Assembly: GCA_002151545.1 (NCBI GenBank)
Contig: CP021237.1
Location: 4,030,001-4,094,000, forward strand
Direction of reading: 5' to 3'
Length of the DNA: 64,000 nucleotides
From: Sphingobacteriaceae bacterium GW460-11-11-14-LB5
Lineage (GTDB): Bacteria; Bacteroidota; Bacteroidia; Sphingobacteriales; Sphingobacteriaceae
Of this stretch, positions 27,746-36,783 are shown one piece after another. Positions within the stretch are counted from its first letter, which is position 1. Each line of letters begins with the position of its first letter. The notes under the pieces are model-generated. The model was not told where the DNA came from and searched no databases. It worked only from the letters and a program-made list of their open reading frames with translations. Position numbers and translations under genes: made by a program.

Positions 27746-28602
27746 ACCGCATCAAAAACAGGAACATCAGATTTATAAAAGAGATTCTTTTAATTATTGC
27801 AGGTGTAACCTCGGCATGTTTTGGCCTAAAAAGCTTTTTAATGCCCAGTCATTTTATTGATGGTGGTGTTACCGGTATTTCCCTTTTGTTAAGCACCTTA
27901 ACAGGCTGGAATTTATCTTACCTTATTGCCATCATTAACATTCCATTCGTTATTTTAGGTTACAGACAAATTGGTAAAGGTTTCGCGCTTAAAACGGCCA
28001 TCGCTATTGGGGCGCTCTCTCTGGCTTTAATTTTCCTGCCTTTTCAGCCCATTACGCACGACAAATTGCTTATTGCATTTTTTGGTGGTTTATTTTTGGG
28101 TGGAGGAATTGGATTGGCCATGCGCGGCGGCTGTGTAATCGATGGAACAGAGGTTTTAGCCCTTTATATTAGTAAAAACAGCATTTTAACTGTTGGAAAT
28201 ATTATCCTCATTCTAAATATCATTATTTTCTTTTTCGCTGCTTATTTCTTAAACATCGAAACGGCTTTATATGCTATTTTAACCTATCTATCAGCATCAA
28301 GCACTATCGATTTCATTGTAAACGGCATAGAACAATACACCGGTGTTACCATTATTTCAGAACACCAGGAAGCCATAAAGGGATTCATCATTAACGAAAT
28401 GAAACGCGGCGTTACCATTTATAAAGGTGAAGGTGGTTACGGAGAACAAAAAGATATCGATATTATTTTCACCGTTGTTACCAAACTAGAAATGAGCAAA
28501 TTGCAAACCGCTATCAGACAGATCGATTCGGATGCCTTTGTCATACAACAACAAATTGCCGATTTAAAAGGCGGGGTAGTAAAACGCCATGCCTTACATT
28601 AA
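27742..28602 (+). CDS. YitT family membrane protein (DUF161/DUF2179)
   Basis: This 286-residue protein has an N-terminal membrane half of about five helices. That half includes CFGLKSFLMPSHFIDGGVTGIS and FGGLFLGGGIGLAMRGGCVIDGTEVLAL, the YitT signatures. A soluble C-terminal DUF2179 domain follows from about 205 (HQEAIKGFIINEMKRGVTIYKGEGGYG). The function is unknown; a transporter or sensor role has been proposed for the family. It overlaps truB by 4 bp and is followed 11 bp later by ribF. Confidence 0.9.
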   Translation: MNRIKNRNIRFIKEILLIIAGVTSACFGLKSFLMPSHFIDGGVTGISLLLSTLTGWNLSYLIAIINIPFVILGYRQIGKGFALKTAIAIGALSLALIFLPFQPITHDKLLIAFFGGLFLGGGIGLAMRGGCVIDGTEVLALYISKNSILTVGNIILILNIIIFFFAAYFLNIETALYAILTYLSASSTIDFIVNGIEQYTGVTIISEHQEAIKGFIINEMKRGVTIYKGEGGYGEQKDIDIIFTVVTKLEMSKLQTAIRQIDSDAFVIQQQIADLKGGVVKRHALH

Positions 28603-28613
28603 TTTCCATCCCA

Positions 28614-29600
28614 TTGAAGATATATCATAACCTTTCGGATTTTAAAAAATTAGATAATGCCATTGTAACCATTGGCACTTTTGATGGTGTACATTTCGGG
28701 CACCAAAAAATTATTAAACAACTGGTAGAAAAAGCAAAATCCGATAAAGGAGAAAGCGTAATATTAACTTTTTTCCCACACCCGAGAATGATCATCGATC
28801 CTGAAAACCAGGATTTAAAAATGATTAATACTATTAATGAAAAAGCCAAAATTTTAAAAGGTTTAGGTGTAGATCATTTGATTATTACCCCGTTTACCAG
28901 AGATTTCTCTAATCAGCTGCCTGAAGATTATATAAAAAACACGTTGGTGAACAATATCGGCACCAAACACATTATTATTGGTTATGACCATCGTTTTGGG
29001 AAAGACCGTTCGGGCAATCTAAACGATTTGAAAGCCGCTGGTTTACATTATGGCTTTAGTGTGGAGGAAATTATGGAACAGGATATTCACGACGTTGCGG
29101 TAAGCTCGACCAAAATCCGTCAGGCACTTTTAGCAGGAGACGTTAGTTTAGCGAACGATTACCTCGGGTATCCTTTTTCTATTTTCGGAAGGGTAATTAA
29201 AGGTGATAAAATTGGCAGAACCATTGGTTTCCCAACAGCCAACATTTTTGTAGAAGAAACGTACAAACTGATTCCGGGCGATGGCATTTATGCAGTAACT
29301 GTAGAAATGGAGTCCGAAGTCCGAAGTCCGGAGTCCGAAGATATAGCCCCTAAACCCTCAACCTTAAACCTTAAACCTTACAAAGGTATGGCCTATATCG
29401 GGCAGCGTCCAACCATTAACGGAATGACCAGAAATATCGAGGTTAATATTTTCGATTTTAACCAGGAAATTTATGGGCAGGATATCAAGATGAATTTCTT
29501 AAAATTCCTGCGTCATGATGTAAAATTTACCGGATTAGAAGCTTTAACCGTTCAACTACAAAAAGACAAGGAGGCAACACTAGCTTATTTTAATGAGTAA
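28614..29600 (+). CDS. ribF: Bifunctional riboflavin kinase/FAD synthetase, with repeat-derived insertion
   Basis: This protein makes FMN and then FAD from riboflavin. It is 328 residues long from a TTG start. The N-terminal nucleotidyltransferase has TIGTFDGVHFGHQKII (about 20-35) and the STKIRQALLAGDV segment. The C-terminal kinase domain has GRTIGFPTANI and YIGQRPTINGMTRNIEVNIFDF. Between TVEME (about 234) and KGMAYIG lies an extra stretch of about 22 residues (SEVRSPESEDIAPKPSTLNLKP). Its DNA is a GTCCGAAGTC-type repeat followed by AACCTTAAACCTTAAACC. This is intergenic repeat sequence inserted in frame in a loop. The enzyme is probably still active, as the catalytic motifs are intact. 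Confidence 0.93.
   Translation: MKIYHNLSDFKKLDNAIVTIGTFDGVHFGHQKIIKQLVEKAKSDKGESVILTFFPHPRMIIDPENQDLKMINTINEKAKILKGLGVDHLIITPFTRDFSNQLPEDYIKNTLVNNIGTKHIIIGYDHRFGKDRSGNLNDLKAAGLHYGFSVEEIMEQDIHDVAVSSTKIRQALLAGDVSLANDYLGYPFSIFGRVIKGDKIGRTIGFPTANIFVEETYKLIPGDGIYAVTVEMESEVRSPESEDIAPKPSTLNLKPYKGMAYIGQRPTINGMTRNIEVNIFDFNQEIYGQDIKMNFLKFLRHDVKFTGLEALTVQLQKDKEATLAYFNE
29310..29378. repeat. GTCCGAAGTC-type repeat inserted within ribF
   Basis: GAGTCCGAAGTCCGAAGTCC and related units, then AACCTTAAACCTTAAACC, interrupt the riboflavin-kinase part of ribF in frame. The same GTCCGGAGTCCGAAGTC units occur only between genes elsewhere (about 3784, 32484, 40110, 40300). Confidence 0.75.
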
Positions 29601-29638
29601 TATGTTAACTCCCATTACAGAATGTAAATAAACGAGGT

Positions 29639-29695
29639 CGTCACCCTGAATTTATTTCAGGGTCTAATAGATGCTGAAATAAATTCAGCATGACG
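29639..29695. repeat. Palindromic intergenic repeat (CGTCACCCTGAA type)
   Basis: This is the shortest clean copy. A CCCTGAATTTATTTCAGGG hairpin is followed directly by GCTGAAATAAATTCAGC, bounded by CGTCAC and ATGACG. It follows the ribF stop by about 40 bp. Confidence 0.85.
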
Positions 29696-29775
29696 AGACT
29701 ATTGAATAATAGTACAATTTAGAAATTAAGGTTAAAACAGCAAGATCAGATCAATTTAAATCCAATTTTCCTTTC

Positions 29776-29820
29776 AAAAAAGCCTCATTTTCGTTATATT
29801 AGCGGCAATGAGGCTTTTTT
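29776..29820. terminator. Perfect 14-bp hairpin containing the start codon of the next gene
   Basis: AAAAAAGCCTCATT (29776-29789) pairs perfectly with AATGAGGCTTTTTT (29807-29820). It looks exactly like a rho-independent terminator, yet its 3' arm contains the ATG (29808) of the following small gene. The 17-nt loop contains TATATTAG, close to a -7 box. It may act as a terminator for read-through from ribF and mask the start codon in such transcripts. Confidence 0.7.
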
Positions 29821-30161
29821 ACGTCATCTTCTTTTTGTGTATCTCCATAAATTTTGCGGCCTTCGCATCGCAGGATAAAAGAAATGATGTCCCGTTTAAA
29901 AACACCAAAATAAGTTTCATTACAGGCAAAAAAATCATCAAACTCCATTCCGATTTCAATCAAGATAACGAAAGCCTGCAAAAAGACTTCATCAACAGTT
30001 CTATTGTAAAAATATCTTCGGTTGTTTGTATTCTCCTGTCTTTTTTGCTACTCCTTTTTTTCAAGAACAAAACAATCAATGCCAAAGTTGTCATCAAAAG
30101 ATTAAAGTATAATTATTGGTGTTTGTTTAAGATGCTCTATCCAAAACATGTTTTTTGGTAA
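29808..30161 (+). CDS. Small predicted membrane protein of unknown function
   Basis: This 117-residue protein has an N-terminal signal-like segment (LFYVIFFLCISINFAAFAS). A polar stretch of about 45 residues follows, then a strong membrane helix (VVCILLSFLLLLFF at about 71-84) and a basic cytoplasmic tail rich in lysine and aromatic residues. I recognise no family. The start codon lies inside the hairpin at 29776-29820, so either the gene is regulated by that structure or the frame is fortuitous. The coherent signal-helix-basic-tail pattern favours a real gene. Confidence 0.55.
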   Translation: MRLFYVIFFLCISINFAAFASQDKRNDVPFKNTKISFITGKKIIKLHSDFNQDNESLQKDFINSSIVKISSVVCILLSFLLLLFFKNKTINAKVVIKRLKYNYWCLFKMLYPKHVFW

Positions 30162-30267
30162 GTAATTTCATTTTTCAACCCCTTCAATGTGGGTTTTTCA
30201 ATAAAATGCCAGGTGTTAAATGATATCTGGGAATAAATTATTTAAACATCATTACCATTTTTTATAG

Positions 30268-32481
30268 ATGCATTTACCCGATTTAATCGCCGATTTAGGA
30301 TTAATCCTTGCCGCTGCAGGAATAACCACACTCATATTTAAAAAAATTAAACAGCCCCTGGTTTTGGGTTACATATTGGCTGGGCTGCTCGTTGGCTCAC
30401 ATCTAGATTTTTTTCCATCTGTTACCGATACCAAGAGTATTAACATTTGGGGCGAAATTGGTGTGATTTTCCTTCTATTTAGCCTTGGTTTAGAATTCAG
30501 TTTCAAAAAACTGGTTAAAGTTGGTGGTTCGGCTTCCATCACCGCCATCGTAAAAGTTTTATTTATTATTCTGGCTGGTTATCTTGTTGGTAAAGGTATG
30601 GGCTGGAAAGATATGGACAGTCTGTTTTTAGGTGGAATCTTATCCATATCATCAACCATGATTACGATTAAAGCCTTCGAAGAACTGGGCTTAAAGCATA
30701 AAAAGTTTGCAGGACTGGTTTTTGGGGTTTTAATTGTTGAAGACCTGGTTGCCATCTTGTTACTGGTATTGTTTTCTACTTTAGCGGTAAGTCAGCAATC
30801 GGCGGGCACAGAAATGCTCTATTCCATCTTAAAACTGGCGTTCTTCCTGGTACTTTGGTTCCTGGGTGGAATATTTTTGATTCCTTCATTTCTTAAAGCA
30901 ACCAAGAAATTAATGAATGATGAAACCATGCTGGTGGTATCGTTAGGTTTATGTTTGGTAATGGTATTATTGGCCGATAAGGTGGGCTTCTCTCCTGCTT
31001 TAGGTGCATTTATTATGGGATCTATTTTAGCCGAAACCACGCAGGCCGAAAGAATAGAGCATTTAACCAAATCGGTTAAAGATTTATTTGCTGCTGTTTT
31101 CTTTGTTTCAGTTGGTATGCTGATTGATCCGGCCATGCTGGTTAAATACGCAGTGCCTATTATCGTGGCTACGTTAGTGATTATTTTAGGGAAAATTATA
31201 TTTACCATTTTAGGCGCGTTATTATCCGGCCAGCCGCTAAAAACTTCAGTACAATCGGGTATGAGTTTGGCGCAAATTGGTGAGTTTTCATTCATCATTG
31301 CCTCATTAGGCTTAACCCTTAAAGTAACCAGCGATTTTCTTTACCCCATCGCAGTTGCAGCAGCGGCGATTACCACATTTACCACGCCATATCTGATTAA
31401 ACTATCTGAACCTTTTTACCAGTATCTGAACCGTGCTTTACCCAAAAAATGGCTTGATGGTATAGAAAGATATAGCTCCAGTACCGAAGGAATTACCACT
31501 TTGAGCGATTGGAAGGTTTTGTTAAGGTCATATATTTTTAATACCATTATCCATTCGGTAATTATCATCGCGATCATCTTTTTGGCCTACAGGTACGTCC
31601 AGCCATTTATTGTGAGCAGTATTGCCAATAGTTTAACTTCTATTATCATCAGCGTAGTGGTTTCTTTTATTTTAATGTCGCCGTTTTTATGGGCATTATC
31701 TTTACGAAGAATCCAGCGGACTGCCTATTCCCATCTTTGGCTGAACAAAAAATATACGCGCGGCCCGTTAATTGCAATTGAATTTTTCAGAATTGCCTTA
31801 GGAATTTTCTTTGTAGGTTTTTTAATGTATGAGTTTTTTGATACCTGGGTTGCCGCTGTGATTGCATTGGGCCTAATCATCATCGGTATGTTCATCTTCT
31901 CACGGAAACTGCAGTCATTTTATGATAAACTGGAAAGGCGTTTCATGTTGAATTTAAATGCACGTGAAAGCCAGAAACCGAATATTTTACCCTGGGATAC
32001 CCACTTAACAGAACTCACGGTTTCTCCTGAATCGGAAGTGGTTGGAAAAACGCTTACCGAATTAATGATCAGGGAAAAATATGGGGTAAACATTGCTTTA
32101 ATAGAGCGTGGAAGAAATAACATTCCAACACCGGGCCGGGATGAACGGCTTTATCCAAACGATAAACTGTTATTGATTGGTGCTGATGATCAATTGGCTG
32201 CGGTTAAAGCATTGTTAGAAGTTGATGCACCGGAAACAGCCGAAGAAAATAATTTCCCAAATAAAGAAATGACCCTGCAAAAGGTTGTTGTTCATGCCGA
32301 ATCGGCTGTTTATGGGCTTAGTATCAGAAACGCAGGTATCCGCGAAAAGGCTCAGGCTTTAATTGTTGGTATAGAAAGGGGTACCGACCGGATATTGAAT
32401 CCTTCATCAGACTTTATATTCGATAACGGCGATGTCATTTGGATTGTTGGGAACAATAAGAAGATTAAAGAGGTTATATAG
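30268..32481 (+). CDS. CPA2-family cation:proton antiporter with two RCK_C domains
   Basis: This 737-residue monovalent cation/proton antiporter resembles KefB/KefC and YbaL. The membrane part has LGYILAGLLVGSHLDFFPS, the SLGLEFSFKKL helix and EDLVAILLLVLFS, where the ED is the conserved ion-binding region. PALGAFIMGSILAETTQAERIEH and GMSLAQIGEFSFIIASLG follow. After a second hydrophobic block (about 430-560) come two TrkA-C/RCK_C domains: ELTVSPESEVVGKTLTELMIRE... and KVVVHAESAVYGLSIRNAGIREKAQALIVGIER. There is no RCK_N NAD-binding domain. It probably exports K+ or Na+ in exchange for protons. Confidence 0.9.
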   Translation: MHLPDLIADLGLILAAAGITTLIFKKIKQPLVLGYILAGLLVGSHLDFFPSVTDTKSINIWGEIGVIFLLFSLGLEFSFKKLVKVGGSASITAIVKVLFIILAGYLVGKGMGWKDMDSLFLGGILSISSTMITIKAFEELGLKHKKFAGLVFGVLIVEDLVAILLLVLFSTLAVSQQSAGTEMLYSILKLAFFLVLWFLGGIFLIPSFLKATKKLMNDETMLVVSLGLCLVMVLLADKVGFSPALGAFIMGSILAETTQAERIEHLTKSVKDLFAAVFFVSVGMLIDPAMLVKYAVPIIVATLVIILGKIIFTILGALLSGQPLKTSVQSGMSLAQIGEFSFIIASLGLTLKVTSDFLYPIAVAAAAITTFTTPYLIKLSEPFYQYLNRALPKKWLDGIERYSSSTEGITTLSDWKVLLRSYIFNTIIHSVIIIAIIFLAYRYVQPFIVSSIANSLTSIIISVVVSFILMSPFLWALSLRRIQRTAYSHLWLNKKYTRGPLIAIEFFRIALGIFFVGFLMYEFFDTWVAAVIALGLIIIGMFIFSRKLQSFYDKLERRFMLNLNARESQKPNILPWDTHLTELTVSPESEVVGKTLTELMIREKYGVNIALIERGRNNIPTPGRDERLYPNDKLLLIGADDQLAAVKALLEVDAPETAEENNFPNKEMTLQKVVVHAESAVYGLSIRNAGIREKAQALIVGIERGTDRILNPSSDFIFDNGDVIWIVGNNKKIKEVI

Positions 32482-32483
32482 AT

Positions 32484-32555
32484 AGTCCGGAGTCTTTAGT
32501 CTGGAGTCTTTAGTCAATTTAGACTTCGGACTAAGGACTTTTGACTAAGGACTAA
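32484..32555. repeat. Imperfect palindrome of AGTCCGGAGTC-type units
   Basis: TAGTCCGGAGTCTTTAGTC on the left is roughly mirrored by GACTAAGGACTTTTGACTAA on the right. The element starts three bases after the antiporter stop and is likely a repeat-derived terminator. It is related to the units in ribF and at 40.1-40.3 kb. Confidence 0.7.
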
Positions 32556-32584
32556 AAAACCTATCTTCGTGTATAACCTAACCT

Positions 32585-33619
32585 ATGAAAGTTGACAGAG
32601 AAAAGAGTGAATTTCTTGATGATATGATTGAGCAATGGCAAAGTGACGGCTTAATTAATGATGAAACAGGTGATAAACTTCGCAAAAGTTATGAGGCTAA
32701 AAATTTTGATTGGCTCCGTTTAGCCCAATATGCATTTTGGGTAGCTTTGGCCTGTGGCTTTATTGCACTTGGATCATTACTGATTGATAATTCGATTTTA
32801 GACTATCTCAAACGCGTTTACAATACACCAAACATTGTAATTGCCCTGGTTTCTGGTGGATTGGCAGCATGGCTTTATATTCTGGGTTTCAGACGGAAGA
32901 AGAAACTGGCGCATTTAAAGTTTAGCAATGAAGCCATTGTGTTTTCTGCAATTTTACTCACCGCTAATGCCGTTGCTTATTTTGGAAAGGCAATGGATAA
33001 CGGTTCAGGCAATTTCTCTATTCTAATTCTCATATCAGTTTTTATTTACGGTGCGCTAGGTTATATCTTCAATTCGCGTTTAATCTGGATTTTTGCTTTG
33101 ATATCCTTAGGGGCCTGGTTTGGTACGGAAACGGGGTATTTAAGCCGGTGGAATTATTATTTCCTTGGCATGAATTATCCTTTGCGTTTTGTGGCATTTG
33201 GTGCCGCATTAACTGCAGCATCGTTTATCATGAAAGCTTTTCCGAAAACACAAAACTTTTTCCAAGTTACTTATATCGCCGGGATGGTTTATTTGTTTGT
33301 GTCGCTCTGGGCTTTATCAGTATTCGGCAACTTTGCCAGTTTAGAAGAATGGTACAAAGTGAGGCAGCTAAGCTTGTTTTATTGGGCTTTAATTTCAGGG
33401 GCGATTTGTGTGGCGAGTACTTTATTTGGTTTAAAATACCGTGATGATATCGCCCGAGAATTCGGGATTACTTTTCTCTTTATTAACCTGTATACCCGTT
33501 ATTTTGAGTATTTCTGGGACAGCTGGCATAAAGCCTTGTTTTTTTCTGTATTAGCTGCGTCTTTTTGGTTAATTGGCAGAAAAGCAGAAAAGATATGGAA
33601 TGTAGAGTTTTTGAAGTAA
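32585..33619 (+). CDS. DUF2157-like polytopic membrane protein
   Basis: This 344-residue protein has a soluble N-terminal helix-turn segment (FLDDMIEQWQSDGLINDETGDKLRKSYE), typical of DUF2157, followed by about nine membrane helices. Examples are QYAFWVALACGFIALGSLLI, NIVIALVSGGLAAWLYILGF and ALISLGAWFGTETGYLSRW. It has no enzymatic motif. The function is unknown; assignment to DUF2157 rests on the N-terminal pattern and the helix arrangement, which I could not check against a profile. Confidence 0.7.
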   Translation: MKVDREKSEFLDDMIEQWQSDGLINDETGDKLRKSYEAKNFDWLRLAQYAFWVALACGFIALGSLLIDNSILDYLKRVYNTPNIVIALVSGGLAAWLYILGFRRKKKLAHLKFSNEAIVFSAILLTANAVAYFGKAMDNGSGNFSILILISVFIYGALGYIFNSRLIWIFALISLGAWFGTETGYLSRWNYYFLGMNYPLRFVAFGAALTAASFIMKAFPKTQNFFQVTYIAGMVYLFVSLWALSVFGNFASLEEWYKVRQLSLFYWALISGAICVASTLFGLKYRDDIAREFGITFLFINLYTRYFEYFWDSWHKALFFSVLAASFWLIGRKAEKIWNVEFLK

Positions 33620-33752
33620 AATCCAGGAATTAATTAAATTACAGTAGTCATCATCTCGACCGTAGTAGAAAAATCTATAATTAATATTTCAATCTTAAAA
33701 CATATCAATTTCCGAGGCAATGTTTCAGAAATTGATAAGGAATTAAAATCAA

Positions 33753-34175
33753 ATGAAAATATATCAGCAGGCTTTAGCACTTAGAGAACGGAGAAGAGGT
33801 TTTCATATCATTACCGATGAAGTTGAAGATGCCCTGCCTCAAATAAATGAGATTAATATCGGCATCTGTCAGGTTTTCATACAGCATACTTCAGCTTCGC
33901 TTACGATCAATGAAAATGCCGATCCTACAGTAAGGGCAGATTTTGAAATGTTCTTTAATAAAACCGTAAAGGAAAACGATCCTGATTACGAGCACGACTA
34001 TGAAGGATCGGACGATATGCCTGCCCATTTAAAATCGGCACTTTTAGGCAGTTCTGTAACTATTCCGATTAGAAATGGCAGACTGGCGCTGGGAACCTGG
34101 CAGGGCATTTATCTTTGCGAACACCGCAACCGTGGCGGGCAAAGAAGATTAGTTATTACAGCCTGGGGAGAATAA
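33753..34175 (+). CDS. YjbQ family (UPF0047) protein
   Basis: This is a 140-residue protein of the secondary thiamine-phosphate synthase/YjbQ family. The signature HTSASLTINENADPTVRADFE (about 47-67) is intact. H100-like and conserved LGTWQGIYLCEHRNRGGQRRLVIT follow near the C terminus. Family members show weak thiamine-phosphate synthase activity, and the physiological role is unsettled. The gene ends exactly where the convergent yihY-like gene ends, with no space for a terminator. Confidence 0.92.
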   Translation: MKIYQQALALRERRRGFHIITDEVEDALPQINEINIGICQVFIQHTSASLTINENADPTVRADFEMFFNKTVKENDPDYEHDYEGSDDMPAHLKSALLGSSVTIPIRNGRLALGTWQGIYLCEHRNRGGQRRLVITAWGE

Positions 34176-35144
34176 TTAAGCCTTCTTAACCTCTTTTTTA
34201 ATTTCGGGATGGTTATCCTGAATAGATTTACCCTCTGTTTCTATCTCAATTTCTTTTGTGGTAACCGCATAATGAGAAGGATAAATTTCAGATCCAAAAG
34301 CAACGGCATAGGCCTTGGTAAATTCGGCGCCAAAATATAAAATGATAGAAGAGTAATAAGTCCATAAAAGCACAACGACTAATGAGCCTGTTGCGCCATA
34401 TGTTCCACCAACATTGCTTTGCCCAATGTATATTGAAATGGCAAATTTGCCGATCATAAATAATACAGCGGTAACTATCGCACCGGCAATTACATCACGC
34501 CATTTTATAATTGCATCGGGTAAAACCTTAAATATTACGCCAAATATTAATGAAATAACGGCTAAGGTTACAACTTGATTAAGGATATAAAACACGATAA
34601 CAGATATTTCGGCAAACCTGGCCTGCAAACGGTTACTAAAGGCATCGAGTACAGAGGTAACGGCCAATGATACCAGCAGTACAAAACCTAAACTGATAAT
34701 TACAGAAAATGACAGGAAGCGGTTTTGCAACAGTTTCACCCATCCTCTTTTCGGTTTAGGTTTTAGCCCCCAAATGGTATTGATAGAATCCTGGATATCG
34801 CCAAAAACGGTAGTAGCTCCAATTAACAGCGTTATGATCCCCACAATTAAAGCTATGGTACTTTTTCCATCCAAATAGGCATTTTTGATAAGTTGCTGAA
34901 GTGAGATGGCTGATTCTCTGCCTAAAAATCCTTCAAGCTGGGCATAAACCTGACCTTCGGCTATTTCCCGCCCTAAAAATATGCCACATAAAGAAATAAT
35001 AACCACCAGCAGTGGGGCCATAGAAAACACGGTATAATAAGCCAATGAGCCACTAAGCTTGGTTACTTTATGATTGTTAAATCCTGTAAACGAAGCTTTT
35101 AAAATGCCCCAGATTCCCTTTAAAGTGACTTTACTCTTTGCCAT
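34176..35144 (-). CDS. YihY/BrkB family inner-membrane protein (second copy)
   Basis: This 322-residue protein is a paralogue of the 12284-13306 product. It shares KVTKLSGSLAYYTVFSMAPLLVVIISL, GATTVFGDIQDSINTIWGLKPKPKRGW and GSLVVVLLWTYYSSIILYFGAEFTKAYA. The level of similarity implies an old duplication. It stands alone, convergent with yjbQ. The function is as uncertain as for the other copy. Confidence 0.9.
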   Translation of the reverse strand: MAKSKVTLKGIWGILKASFTGFNNHKVTKLSGSLAYYTVFSMAPLLVVIISLCGIFLGREIAEGQVYAQLEGFLGRESAISLQQLIKNAYLDGKSTIALIVGIITLLIGATTVFGDIQDSINTIWGLKPKPKRGWVKLLQNRFLSFSVIISLGFVLLVSLAVTSVLDAFSNRLQARFAEISVIVFYILNQVVTLAVISLIFGVIFKVLPDAIIKWRDVIAGAIVTAVLFMIGKFAISIYIGQSNVGGTYGATGSLVVVLLWTYYSSIILYFGAEFTKAYAVAFGSEIYPSHYAVTTKEIEIETEGKSIQDNHPEIKKEVKKA

Positions 35145-35252
35145 AAATAAATGATTTAAGATGAGATGCTTTAAACTTAAACCGCTTATTTTTTGAATTG
35201 TTTGTTAATTAATGAACGATTGCCCGGTGTAAAGAAATTAAACGCACAAAAA

Positions 35253-35279
35253 AAAGCCCCGATTTCTGGTCGGAGCTTT
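35253..35279 (-). terminator. Rho-independent terminator of the alpha/beta hydrolase gene
   Basis: AAAGCCCCGA and TCGGAGCTTT form a stem with one mismatch, followed by a T-run on the minus strand. It lies about 25 bp downstream of the hydrolase stop. Confidence 0.75.
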
Positions 35280-35304
35280 GTGCTTTAAATGATGTGATTT
35301 TATC

Positions 35305-36624
35305 TTATTTGGCCTTAATCCATGTTGCAATATCGTTAACTAAAGTTTCGGATACGCTTACGGCAGCCTGATATTGGGCCATTGTTCCTTTTTCGGTTTG
35401 AGAACTTAACAGGTGGTTTAAATCCGGGTAAAATTTCAGAACCACATTTTTCTTTTTACTCAAAGCAGTATTCCATAAATCGAAGTCAACCTTACTTACC
35501 TGAAAATCATTACCACCCTGCAATACATATATTTTAGGTTTCGAAAGGCTTTTTGCTACAGCAACCTGATTATAGGTATTTAAATCTGTCCAATATTTTG
35601 CAGGCAGACCTAAAATTAAAGAATCAGGTTTTATCGTTGTTCCCAACTGTGAAATTCTACTTTTATCAATTTCTACATAAGCATCTGCAAGTTGTTTTTT
35701 AAAGGCAGCCGTTGTATCGTTAGCCTGACCGAACATATACTTATTTTGATCTACAATAATATCTGTTAGTTTTCTTGCAGGTGCTGCCGCTAAAATAATC
35801 CCTGCTAAATCTGGCGTCAGTGTTGCCATTTTTGGTGCTAACATCCCGCCTAAACTGTGGCCGAATACATAAACAGCTTTAGGATTAGCACCAACAACTG
35901 TTTTGGCAAGCGCAATAGCTGCAGTTGCATCATCCAATACCTCTTCTTTTACTGTAAAAGCCTTGTTAAATTCGTTCGGGTAAATTAAAGTTCGTTTTAC
36001 ATAACGGATAGAAGCAATTCCTTTAGAAGCAAAACCGCCAGCTAAATCTTTAAAGGGTTTATTGGCACTAACTGTTTCATCCATATCGGCAGGACCAGAG
36101 CCGTGCACAAAAACCACTACCGGGAAATTTTTAGCATTTTTGGGGGTGGTGATAATGGCTGCCAGCTGTTTTCCTGCCGGGCCAATGTATACCGAAGTTT
36201 CTTTGTATAAACTGGTATCCACATAAGTAGGTTTTAAATAAGCGGCCGCCTTTCGTGAAGGTGCGAGGAAAATTCCAACTATTTTCTGTTGTTTATTAAA
36301 ACCTAAAATAAAATTCTGATCGCCGTTGGCAAATTTACCTTCTACGGTTACTGCGAAAAATTCGCCCTGTGCTTTACTCTGAATAGCGTCTAATGATTCT
36401 GCCTTCCCATATTTTGTCCCAATATCTCCCCAAAGTTTTTTTAAATTCTCTTCTGTTAATTTAGTTTTTAAAGTATCGTCAAAGAAAGCATGTGCATCTT
36501 TAAATTTGTCCTCCTGTAATAACTTAAAAAAATCGTTTGCACCGTTGAACAGCTGGATCACATTTTGAGAAAATGCTGAGGTCGTAAATAATAAAGCGAT
36601 TATGAATAAAAGGCTCTTTTTCAT
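35305..36624 (-). CDS. Secreted alpha/beta hydrolase with N-terminal DUF3887-like domain
   Basis: This 439-residue protein has a signal peptide (MKKSLLFIIALLFTTSAFSQ). Residues about 25-120 (FFKLLQEDKFKDAHAFFDDTLKTKLTEENLKKLW) match the DUF3887 type that often precedes an esterase. The hydrolase part has VVVFVHGSGPADMDE for the oxyanion region and GHSLGGMLAP with the nucleophile serine. YVLQGGNDFQV supplies the aspartate, and YPDLNHLLSS the histidine. It is probably a periplasmic esterase or peptidase of unknown substrate. It stands alone. Confidence 0.87.
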   Translation of the reverse strand: MKKSLLFIIALLFTTSAFSQNVIQLFNGANDFFKLLQEDKFKDAHAFFDDTLKTKLTEENLKKLWGDIGTKYGKAESLDAIQSKAQGEFFAVTVEGKFANGDQNFILGFNKQQKIVGIFLAPSRKAAAYLKPTYVDTSLYKETSVYIGPAGKQLAAIITTPKNAKNFPVVVFVHGSGPADMDETVSANKPFKDLAGGFASKGIASIRYVKRTLIYPNEFNKAFTVKEEVLDDATAAIALAKTVVGANPKAVYVFGHSLGGMLAPKMATLTPDLAGIILAAAPARKLTDIIVDQNKYMFGQANDTTAAFKKQLADAYVEIDKSRISQLGTTIKPDSLILGLPAKYWTDLNTYNQVAVAKSLSKPKIYVLQGGNDFQVSKVDFDLWNTALSKKKNVVLKFYPDLNHLLSSQTEKGTMAQYQAAVSVSETLVNDIATWIKAK

Positions 36625-36783
36625 TCGTGTGTTTTTGTTTTAATGGTAATGAGCGATCATGATTTATCCTTGTGGGGATCTGAAAACCATGAAGGTTTCA
36701 TGTATTGTGTTTGGTTGTTTACAATACCCAAAGTTAACAATATTTGGTTCTGAAAAGCCTTTAACTAAACTAGCCGTTTAGTT

